Origin: an archaeon
GTDB taxonomy: Archaea > Nanobdellota > Nanobdellia > Woesearchaeales > JAGVOV01
DNA length: 6,620 nt
Direction: 5' to 3'
Assembly: GCA_020052545.1 (NCBI GenBank)
Contig: JAGVOV010000159.1
Location: 1-6,620 of the forward strand
Under the pieces are notes generated by a model. It was not told where the DNA came from and did not search any database. It was given only the letters and a program-made list of their open reading frames with translations. The position numbers and the translations under genes are program-made. Shown piece after piece: positions 1 through 5,295 of the stretch; the first letter of the stretch is position 1, and each line of letters starts with the position of its first letter.

Positions 1-166
1 AAGGAAAAGTCCTAGGGGCGAGTATGAGCTGACAGATGCGATAACGATGCTTGCAAGAGAGAAGAAAGTCAAGGTCAACAAGCTCAAGGATTACTGGATA
101 GATTTGGGAAGCATAGATGACCTGCCTAAAGTCAGGGCTTTATTGAGAAGGCACAAAGTATGCTGA
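1..166 (+). CDS. Sugar-phosphate nucleotidyltransferase, C-terminal end (5' end outside window)
   Basis: The first 54 readable codons (frame beginning at base 2) end at a TGA at 164-166. They read like the C-terminal part of the NTP_transferase family (glucose-1-phosphate uridylyl-/thymidylyl- or mannose-1-phosphate guanylyltransferases). GEYELTDAI is the family's conserved segment near the end of the catalytic domain, and DYWIDLGSIDDL matches the usual 'YWxDxGTPEDL' strand-helix close. Such enzymes join a hexose-1-phosphate to an NTP in the cytoplasm, giving a nucleotide sugar and pyrophosphate. The N-terminal nucleotide-binding loop lies outside the window, so substrate and base specificity cannot be read. 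The gene overlaps the following phosphohexomutase start by 7 nt. This suggests one transcript with translational coupling and fits consecutive steps: the mutase makes the hexose-1-phosphate this enzyme would use. There is no left-handed beta-helix acyltransferase tail, so it is not a GlmU-type fusion at this end. Confidence 0.85.
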   Translation, partial: RKSPRGEYELTDAITMLAREKKVKVNKLKDYWIDLGSIDDLPKVRALLRRHKVC

Positions 167-1482
167 TCGAATCTCTTTCCGGAATAAGGGGGATATTCGG
201 CCAGGAGCTGACTGAGGAAATTGTCAAGGGCTATGCAGCATCATTCTGCGAAGGCAAGAAAAGAATTGCGCTTGGATATGACACCAGGCAGAGCAATCAG
301 ACCATAAAGAGATGGATAACTGAGGTTTCTGGCGGGACAATACTGGATGTGGGAATTTTGCCTACACCAGCAATCTGCATGGCACTCAAGGCGCTGAAGG
401 CGGATGCTGGCATAATAATAACTGCGAGCCACAACGAGCCTGAATTCAATGGCTTGAAGCTGCTCGGCAAGGATGGCAGCATAATAACTGAGAAGGAATT
501 CTTTAAGCTGAAAAATGAGAAAGATAGGGTAAAAATCACTTTTTCAAAGGCCAAGGTTCTGGACAAGAGAAAAGAAGCTCTAGACTCTTATCTTAAGTTT
601 GTCTTTTCAAACCTCAGCAAGAAGGACCTTTTGAACATAAAGGCATCAAAGATCAAGCTTCTTTTGGACCCAAATGGCGGTGCCTCAATACCTGTGCTCA
701 AGGAAATTATGCCGAAGCTCGGCATCAGGTTCAAGATCCTGAATGAGGCTCTTGGGACATTCAGCAGGAAGATAGAGCCCACGATAGCAAGCCTTGATTA
801 CTTGAATCTTGAAGGATATGATTTTGCAGCTGCATTTGACTGCGACTCTGACAGGATTGAATTTGTGCTGCCGAAAAATGCAGATTTCGCCATCAAACAT
901 AGCCCAGTTGTGGATGGCAACTATGTCCTTGCCATGGCAATTGACGAAGTATTGTCTGGGAGGAAGAGCGATGTTATTGTCAATCTGGCAACATCAAATC
1001 TTGTAGCTGCCATAGCCCAAAAACACAAGTCCAAAATCATCATTGTAGATGTCGGCGAAACCAATATTGTACAGGCGATGAAGAAAAACAAAGCCATTAT
1101 TGGCGGTGAAGGAAGCTCTGGGGGGGTAATAATAAGCCCCGGAAAGTCAAGGGACGGCATTTTGACATTGCTGATTGTCCTGAAGTTTCTTGCCAGAAAA
1201 AAGCAAAGCCTCGATTCAGTGCTCTGCAGCTATCCACAGTTTTTCAGCTTCCAAAGGAAGATAATAGCAAACAGCTTCAATCCAGAGAAGATCAAAGCTT
1301 CTTTCCAGAAAAGCAAGATAATTGAGAGTGGTTATGGCATCAGGGTTGAGATTGGAGAAAGCTGGATATTCTTCAGACCAAGCAAGACTGAGCATGGGAT
1401 TTTGAGGGTCATCACAGACTCCACAAGCCCTGAGAAAGCATCAAAGCTCATGAATATTGCGATGCAGACTTTAGAGGCATAA
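160..1482 (+). CDS. Alpha-D-phosphohexomutase (phosphoglucomutase/phosphomannomutase/phosphoglucosamine mutase family)
   Basis: This 440-residue protein is normal length for the family, which moves phosphate between C6 and C1 of hexoses through a phosphoserine. All four landmark loops are visible. SGIRGIFG (7-14) is the N-terminal substrate loop. TASHN (88-92) carries the catalytic Ser90. DCDSDR (227-232) is the DxDxDR metal site. GGEGSSGG (315-322, Glu317) is the sugar-recognition loop. The C-terminal phosphate-binding loop is RPSKTEHGI (406-414). Two positions differ from the common form: SHNE rather than SHNP, and TEH rather than TEP. The loop arginine and serine are intact, so the enzyme is probably active. 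The ATG at 160 fits the family's short N-terminus and has a GAGAAGG purine stretch 8 nt upstream. It overlaps the nucleotidyltransferase stop. Glucose, mannose and glucosamine phosphates cannot be told apart from sequence alone. A nucleotidyltransferase before it and an epimerase after it favour nucleotide-sugar synthesis. Confidence 0.93.
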   Translation: MLIESLSGIRGIFGQELTEEIVKGYAASFCEGKKRIALGYDTRQSNQTIKRWITEVSGGTILDVGILPTPAICMALKALKADAGIIITASHNEPEFNGLKLLGKDGSIITEKEFFKLKNEKDRVKITFSKAKVLDKRKEALDSYLKFVFSNLSKKDLLNIKASKIKLLLDPNGGASIPVLKEIMPKLGIRFKILNEALGTFSRKIEPTIASLDYLNLEGYDFAAAFDCDSDRIEFVLPKNADFAIKHSPVVDGNYVLAMAIDEVLSGRKSDVIVNLATSNLVAAIAQKHKSKIIIVDVGETNIVQAMKKNKAIIGGEGSSGGVIISPGKSRDGILTLLIVLKFLARKKQSLDSVLCSYPQFFSFQRKIIANSFNPEKIKASFQKSKIIESGYGIRVEIGESWIFFRPSKTEHGILRVITDSTSPEKASKLMNIAMQTLEA

Positions 1483-1484
1483 AC

Positions 1485-1491
1485 TTTATAA
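1485..1491 (+). promoter_or_regulatory. TATA-like promoter element for the epimerase gene
   Basis: TTTATAA lies in the 32-nt gap after the mutase stop codon. Its centre is about 27 nt upstream of the ATG at 1515, the normal TATA-to-transcription-start distance in archaea. That places the predicted start site on the ATG and predicts a leaderless mRNA. No Shine-Dalgarno-like purine run precedes this ATG, which agrees. The call rests on motif and spacing only. The gene could also be read through from upstream. Confidence 0.5.
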
Positions 1492-1514
1492 CCCTCTGAC
1501 ATTTCTTCATGCTT

Positions 1515-2474
1515 ATGAAAACCGTCTTCCTTACAGGCGCTGCAGGCTTCATAGGCAGCCATACTGCTGAGAAGCTGCTTTCGCTAGGCTATGCTGTTAT
1601 CGGCGTTGACAACTTTGACGGCCTGCTTTATGACCCAAGCATCAAGAGGAAAAACATTGTCCTTCTGAAAAACAAGAATTTCACTTTCTACGAAATCGAC
1701 ATAGCCGATAAGGCTGAGCTTGACAAGGTGTTCAAGAGGCATAAGTTCGATTTTGTGGTGCATCTGGCCGCGAGAGCTGGCGTGTTGCCAAGCCTCAAAT
1801 TCCCACAGCTCTATGCAGAAGCCAACATAACTGGCACGATAAATGTCCTAGAGGCATGCAAAGACGCGGGAATAAAACGGGTTGTCTTCGCCTCAAGCTC
1901 AAGCGTCTATGGCAGCAACAAAAAGCTGCCATTCAGCGAAGAGGACAGGACAGACACTCAGATAAGCCCTTACGCAGCGACAAAGAAGGCAGGGGAATCG
2001 ATCTGCCACTCTTACAGCCATATCTATGGCATGTCGATAGCATGCCTGCGCTTCTTCACAGTATATGGGCCGCGCGGCAGGCCGGATATGGTCATCTACA
2101 AGTTCACAAAGAACATCTTTGAAGGAAAGCCAATCACAGTCTTTGGCGAAGGCACCAAGCGCGATTATACTTATATCGCAGACATCGTTGATGGTGTCAT
2201 TGCCGCGATGGAGAAGAACAAAGGCTACAACATCTACAACCTCGGCAATTCTGACACTGTGGAGATGACAAAGCTTCTGTCCTTGATGGAAAAATACATT
2301 GGCAAGAAAGCCATCATCAGGAAAGCTCCTCTGCCGACCGGAGATGTGCCTGCAACCTATGCTGACATCGCCAAGGCAAAGAAGATTCTAGGCTTCAATC
2401 CCAAGACAAAGATCGAGACAGGTTTGAAGAATTTCGTAGACTGGTACAAGAAGGAATTCAATGAAGATATTTAG
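1515..2474 (+). CDS. NAD-dependent nucleotide-sugar epimerase (extended SDR; UDP-glucuronate/UDP-glucose 4-epimerase-like)
   Basis: This is an extended short-chain dehydrogenase of 319 residues, typical length. The Rossmann motif TGAAGFIG sits at residues 7-14, an acidic VDN follows strand 2 (typical of NAD(H) binding), and HLAARAG (83-89) is the usual strand-4 motif. The catalytic set is Ser128 in the SSSSVYG segment, Tyr153 and Lys157 (YAATK). RFFTVYGPRGRPDM (179-192) and the C-terminal GDVPATYAD closely resemble UDP-glucuronate 4-epimerases, although UDP-glucose 4-epimerase or a dehydratase is possible. The reaction would oxidise and re-reduce C4 of a UDP-hexose in the cytoplasm. I chose the ATG at 1515 because the TATA element sits at leaderless distance from it. 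An in-frame ATG at 1509 would add Met-Leu but is only about 20 nt from the TATA centre. It follows the mutase closely and overlaps the next gene by 14 nt, so a role in nucleotide-sugar supply is likely. Confidence 0.9.
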   Translation: MKTVFLTGAAGFIGSHTAEKLLSLGYAVIGVDNFDGLLYDPSIKRKNIVLLKNKNFTFYEIDIADKAELDKVFKRHKFDFVVHLAARAGVLPSLKFPQLYAEANITGTINVLEACKDAGIKRVVFASSSSVYGSNKKLPFSEEDRTDTQISPYAATKKAGESICHSYSHIYGMSIACLRFFTVYGPRGRPDMVIYKFTKNIFEGKPITVFGEGTKRDYTYIADIVDGVIAAMEKNKGYNIYNLGNSDTVEMTKLLSLMEKYIGKKAIIRKAPLPTGDVPATYADIAKAKKILGFNPKTKIETGLKNFVDWYKKEFNEDI

Positions 2475-3522
2475 GATTTTCACCCGCGATTTCAATCAAT
2501 GGACCAACCAGTTGGTCAGAGAGATGTATGTTCTGAAGTTTCCCGAAATCTGGGGAAAAGGCCTGAAAGACCAGATGGTGCACTACACCGGCAACTCGTT
2601 CGAGTGGTGGCGCTATGAAGACGATTATCTTGAACTCCAAAGCTATATGATAAAGAAGCCGCTCAGCAGCTGGATCTTCCAGGAGACAACGATAGAGGAA
2701 TTCAAGCGGAATATTGACGGCTTTAGGGCTCTTAGCTTGATGGCCGTGAAGGACATCAAAGACCACGTGGAGCATCTAAGCCAGCTCAAAGAGGCTTTCA
2801 GGAGGATCTACCCTTGGTATGCGCTGTGCATATTTGTTGCCGGCCATTGGCGCGAGAAGATTCTCGCCATGAATGGCCAAAAAGCCCAGCAAGTCATAGA
2901 TAGGCTATATCATGGCAGGGAGCATAGCGAGGGCATGCTCAAGATCAATGACAACCATATGAGGGCTTGGTTAGGACCGATGCTGAGGAAGAAAGGCATT
3001 TCAGGAGATTACCTCAAGCTCATGTCGGTCGAAGAGATTGACATGCTTGTCATAAATGGCAAAGCTCCGAAAAAAACAGAGCTTGAAGCAAGGGCAAAAG
3101 GCTTCTTCTTCATTGATGGGAAGATAACACCGATAAAGTCTTTTGATTCTTTTCTGGAGCAGAAAGGGCTTTCCTTCGACAGGGAGAGCGTACAGGGATT
3201 GACAGAGCTCCATGGGACTGTTGCATATCAGGGCGGCATAGTCAAGGGGAAAGTGAAGAGAGTGTTCAACACTGACCAAGTCAAGGATTTCAGGAAGGGC
3301 TGTATCCTTGTTACTCCAATGACATCGCCAGAGTATCTTCCAGCCATTGAAAAGGCAGCTGCCATAGTCACGGACGAAGGAGGCATCACCTGCCATGCTG
3401 CGATTGTCGCCCGTGAATTGAAGAAGCCATGCATAATGGCCACGAAACATGCTACCGAGATATTTGAGGATGGCAGCATCATTGAAGTCGATACCAGCAA
3501 AGGCATAGTAAAGAAGCTTTGA
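2461..3522 (+). CDS. Standalone PEP-utilising 'mobile' (phosphohistidine) domain protein without ATP-grasp domain
   Basis: This is a 353-residue protein. Its last ~100 residues form the PEP-utilisers mobile domain, the swivelling phosphohistidine domain of PEP synthase, PPDK and enzyme I. The core is TDEGGITCHAAIVAREL (304-320) with His312 as the expected phosphorylated residue. The TCHA context matches PEP synthase rather than the TSHA of PPDK. A glycine-rich entry strand (about 252-267) and VTPMTSPEYLPAI (284-296) precede it. Residues 1-240 are probably mostly helical and rich in Trp, Tyr and charged residues (for example FEWWRYEDDY, 47-56). I cannot assign this part to a named domain. Both the N-terminal ATP-grasp domain and the C-terminal TIM-barrel PEP/pyruvate domain are absent, so it cannot complete the PEP synthase reaction alone. 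It may be a phosphocarrier or a regulatory protein. AAGGA (2451-2455) lies 5 nt before the ATG, and the start overlaps the epimerase by 14 nt, suggesting coupling. The next gene starts 306 nt downstream. Confidence 0.85.
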   Translation: MKIFRIFTRDFNQWTNQLVREMYVLKFPEIWGKGLKDQMVHYTGNSFEWWRYEDDYLELQSYMIKKPLSSWIFQETTIEEFKRNIDGFRALSLMAVKDIKDHVEHLSQLKEAFRRIYPWYALCIFVAGHWREKILAMNGQKAQQVIDRLYHGREHSEGMLKINDNHMRAWLGPMLRKKGISGDYLKLMSVEEIDMLVINGKAPKKTELEARAKGFFFIDGKITPIKSFDSFLEQKGLSFDRESVQGLTELHGTVAYQGGIVKGKVKRVFNTDQVKDFRKGCILVTPMTSPEYLPAIEKAAAIVTDEGGITCHAAIVARELKKPCIMATKHATEIFEDGSIIEVDTSKGIVKKL

Positions 3523-3532
3523 TTCCCGTCGA

Positions 3533-3547
3533 GGTCCGGTCCGGACC
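3533..3547 (+). repeat. GC-rich hairpin GGTCC-GGTCC-GGACC
   Basis: Ten bases after the stop of the mobile-domain gene, GGTCC occurs twice in tandem, followed by GGACC. The first copy can pair with GGACC across a 5-nt loop. The second copy with GGACC forms the perfect palindrome GGTCCGGACC (3538-3547). A GC-rich stem at this place could protect the mRNA 3' end or slow polymerase. No T-run follows directly. Confidence 0.45.
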
Positions 3548-3553
3548 AGACTT

Positions 3554-3563
3554 AGTTCGAACT
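3554..3563. repeat. 10-bp perfect palindrome AGTTCGAACT
   Basis: AGTTCGAACT is self-complementary. Flanking GTCCG (3535-3539) and CGGAC (3565-3569) could pair around it to enclose this arm in a larger fold, though that competes with the GGTCC/GGACC hairpin. It resembles a tRNA T-loop, but the flanks do not form a T-stem. It could be a protein-binding palindrome or part of an RNA fold. Function is unknown. Confidence 0.35.
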
Positions 3564-3603
3564 GCGGACTGCACTGAAAAATTACTTCTTTGACTCATAA
3601 ATC

Positions 3604-3662
3604 CTAAGTACTCTGGCCAGCAAAAAACACGCACTCCTGCTTCAAAGACGTACTTAGTTTTT
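3604..3662 (+). terminator. Candidate terminator: 8-bp inverted repeat followed by T5
   Basis: CTAAGTAC (3604-3611) and GTACTTAG (3650-3657) are exact inverted complements separated by 38 nt. TTTTT (3658-3662) follows immediately. A T-run after a stem, in the only long gap between two co-directional gene sets, is a reasonable place for archaeal termination of the upstream transcript. The loop is long and itself holds the palindrome CTGGCCAG (3613-3620), so the element may instead belong to a structured RNA. Confidence 0.35.
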
Positions 3663-3667
3663 GTAAA

Positions 3668-3721
3668 AAGTTTCAAGAGGAAACTTACGAACGTAGTGAG
3701 ATAAACTCACGAGACGAAGTC
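3668..3721. repeat. Chain of four short perfect inverted repeats
   Basis: Four small hairpins follow one another almost without spacers. The first is AAGTTTC/GAAACTT with loop AAGAG (3668-3686). The second is TACG/CGTA around AA (3686-3695), sharing one base with the first. The third is GTGAG/CTCAC with loop ATAAA (3696-3710). The fourth is GAC/GTC around GAA (3713-3721). The first and third are solid 7-bp and 5-bp stems; the other two are weak alone. The density is unlike coding DNA and suggests a structured RNA or a repeat element. I recognise no known RNA family. Confidence 0.45.
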
Positions 3722-3731
3722 GAGATTAGGA

Positions 3732-3753
3732 TTGAGGAAATTCATTATATAAA
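3732..3753 (+). promoter_or_regulatory. Upstream copy of a TTGAGGAAA + TATA promoter module
   Basis: TTGAGGAAA (3732-3740) is followed after 4 nt by TTATATAAA (3745-3753). The purine-rich part sits where the archaeal TFB recognition element lies, directly upstream of a strong TATA box. Initiation about 27 nt downstream would fall near 3776 and leave a roughly 50-nt leader before the PEP carboxylase ATG. The same 9-mer recurs 55 nt downstream before a second TATA box. Confidence 0.4.
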
Positions 3754-3786
3754 TTCAACATTTCTGTAGCATCAACACACCAACCT

Positions 3787-3805
3787 TTGAGGAAAATATT
3801 ATAAA
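3787..3805 (+). promoter_or_regulatory. Main BRE/TATA promoter of the PEP carboxylase gene
   Basis: TTGAGGAAA (3787-3795) precedes TTATAAA (3799-3805). The TATA centre is about 27 nt before the ATG at 3829, so transcription should begin at or next to the start codon and give a leaderless mRNA. The geometry matches the element before the epimerase gene within 1 nt. This spacing is one reason for preferring the ATG at 3829 over the GTG at 3811, which would lie between the TATA box and the start site. Confidence 0.55.
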
Positions 3806-3828
3806 CCATAGTGCAATCTTCAGCCTTT

Positions 3829-5295
3829 ATGAAACAAGTTTCAAGATGCATGTCAACCCAGCATCCTGACAATGTCAGGCAGCCGTTCTTTGTCTCAGGC
3901 CAGGTAATGCAGGGCGACGATGAGATCAAGGAAGCGTATTATGCCTTCACCCATCTTGGCATAAAGGAGCAGCTATGGGATTTTGAGGGCAAAGAGGCAG
4001 ACAGCTTTGTTGTGAAGAAGCTGCTTTCAGGCTACGACAGCTTCTTCAGGAACCATATACTTGGCAAGGATTTCCATATAACTTACAGGGTGCCAAATCC
4101 GGATGTCGAGAAAGGCGATGCTAAGGTGCTTGTCGAGACGCTCGAGAGCATACCGAGAAGCTTTGATGCAGCAAAGACTTTCTATGGAACAGATGAAGTG
4201 CCTATAGAGGAAATCTATTTACCAATGTGCACCTCTTCCAAGCAGCTGATCAGAGTGGCGGAATATTACAAGCGCTTCATAGCAGGCAAAGGGAAGGAAA
4301 AGCTCCATGATACCACAATAGGCAGATGGATAGGCGAATTCAAGCCTGCCTCAATAAGGGTCACAGGCCTCTTTGAGAACAGGGAAAGCATCCTTGGCAG
4401 TGACAAGATTGTTGCGGAATTCATAAAAAACCAGAAAGTCAAAGATTATCAAAGGGTCTGGTTCGCAAGATCTGATCCGGCCATAAACTATGGCTCAATC
4501 GCCACCGTCCTGATTGTGAAGCTAGGCCTTATGAGACTGCATAAGCTCCAGGCCAAGACAGGAATCGAGATATTGCCTATAGTGGGCTGCGGCTCCGCTC
4601 CATTCAGGGGGAATTTGAAGCCCACAAATGTCGAAACCATCTTGAAAGGTTATCCAAGCGTCCAGACATATACACTCCAGTCAGCCTTTAAGTATGACTA
4701 CCCAGAAAATGAGGTTAAGGAAGCTGCTGAAAAGATAAACAACACTGCAAGGAAAGAGCCAGTGTATGTTGATGAGAAGAAAGTGCTGCCGATAATAAAC
4801 AGGCTCACTTCCGCCTACCAACAGGAGATAAAGCTACTTGCACCTTTTGTAAATGATTTTGCTAAATTGATTCCGCAAAGGAGGAAAAGGAAGCTGCATA
4901 TTGGCTTGTTCGGCTACACAAGGGAGAACAAAGGGCTGCATCTTCCAAGGGCGATAAGCTTCTGCGCATCATTCTATTCATGGGGGCTGCCGCCGGAGCT
5001 TCTTGGCATAACGGCCCTGACAAAAAAGGACATTGAAATAATAAAGCCTTTTTATGGGAATTTTGAGAATGATTTAAGGGATTCCTTGAAGCTGCTCAAC
5101 AAGGATAACCTGAGGTATTTCCCTAAAGAGATCAGGGCAAAGGTAGAGAAGGCAGCGAGCCTTGTCAGCTATGAGACTGATGAAAAGCACAAGAAAGCCA
5201 CATCATGGGTGCCGGTGCACTACAAGGCAAAAAACCTTGCCGACTTGGATGAGGCCATAATAGCGGCAGGCCAGTATAGAGGCTTTTTAGGATGA
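3829..5295 (+). CDS. ppcA: Phosphoenolpyruvate carboxylase, archaeal type
   Basis: The enzyme adds bicarbonate to phosphoenolpyruvate, giving oxaloacetate and phosphate, the cytoplasmic refilling step for the citrate-cycle and aspartate pathways. The 488-residue chain is the short archaeal type, about half the bacterial/plant enzyme. Recognisable family segments are the N-terminal MSTQHPDN (8-15), DDEIKEAYYAF (30-40), FEGKEAD (52-58), YRVPNP (86-91), LESIPRSFD (105-113), the glycine-rich GCGSAPFRG (253-261), FGYTREN (361-367), LPRAI (372-376) and a WGLPPELLG-type segment (385-393). A longer frame opens at a GTG at 3811, but archaeal homologues start with a short 'MK...MSTQHPDN' leader, and the TATA element fits the ATG at 3829 as a leaderless start. 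A further ATG at 3850 would remove residues before MSTQHPDN. The stop codon shares ATGA with the next gene. No frameshift or missing motif is seen. Confidence 0.95.
   Translation: MKQVSRCMSTQHPDNVRQPFFVSGQVMQGDDEIKEAYYAFTHLGIKEQLWDFEGKEADSFVVKKLLSGYDSFFRNHILGKDFHITYRVPNPDVEKGDAKVLVETLESIPRSFDAAKTFYGTDEVPIEEIYLPMCTSSKQLIRVAEYYKRFIAGKGKEKLHDTTIGRWIGEFKPASIRVTGLFENRESILGSDKIVAEFIKNQKVKDYQRVWFARSDPAINYGSIATVLIVKLGLMRLHKLQAKTGIEILPIVGCGSAPFRGNLKPTNVETILKGYPSVQTYTLQSAFKYDYPENEVKEAAEKINNTARKEPVYVDEKKVLPIINRLTSAYQQEIKLLAPFVNDFAKLIPQRRKRKLHIGLFGYTRENKGLHLPRAISFCASFYSWGLPPELLGITALTKKDIEIIKPFYGNFENDLRDSLKLLNKDNLRYFPKEIRAKVEKAASLVSYETDEKHKKATSWVPVHYKAKNLADLDEAIIAAGQYRGFLG

Noticed and set aside
3001..3450. 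149-codon open frame on the minus strand inside the mobile-domain gene
   Set aside because: It lies fully antisense to a gene with clear conserved motifs, and its translation shows no recognisable domain. It is a shadow of the + strand codon pattern.
3535..3570. Possible tRNA or tRNA remnant around GTTCGAAC
   Set aside because: The string looks like a T-loop, but neither strand has a 5-bp T-stem flanking it, and no acceptor, D or anticodon arms can be built nearby.
3668..3724. CRISPR-like repeats
   Set aside because: The elements are different inverted repeats next to each other, not identical direct repeats separated by unique spacers of equal length.
3811..3828. GTG at 3811 as the PEP carboxylase start
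   Set aside because: It would add six residues not expected in the family and lies upstream of the predicted transcription start set by the TATA box at 3799-3805.
3479..3929. Two minus-strand open frames across the intergenic region (3479-3676 and 3726-3929)
   Set aside because: Each runs into a real + strand gene, lacks recognisable motifs, and contains the intergenic palindromes. There is no support for a protein product.
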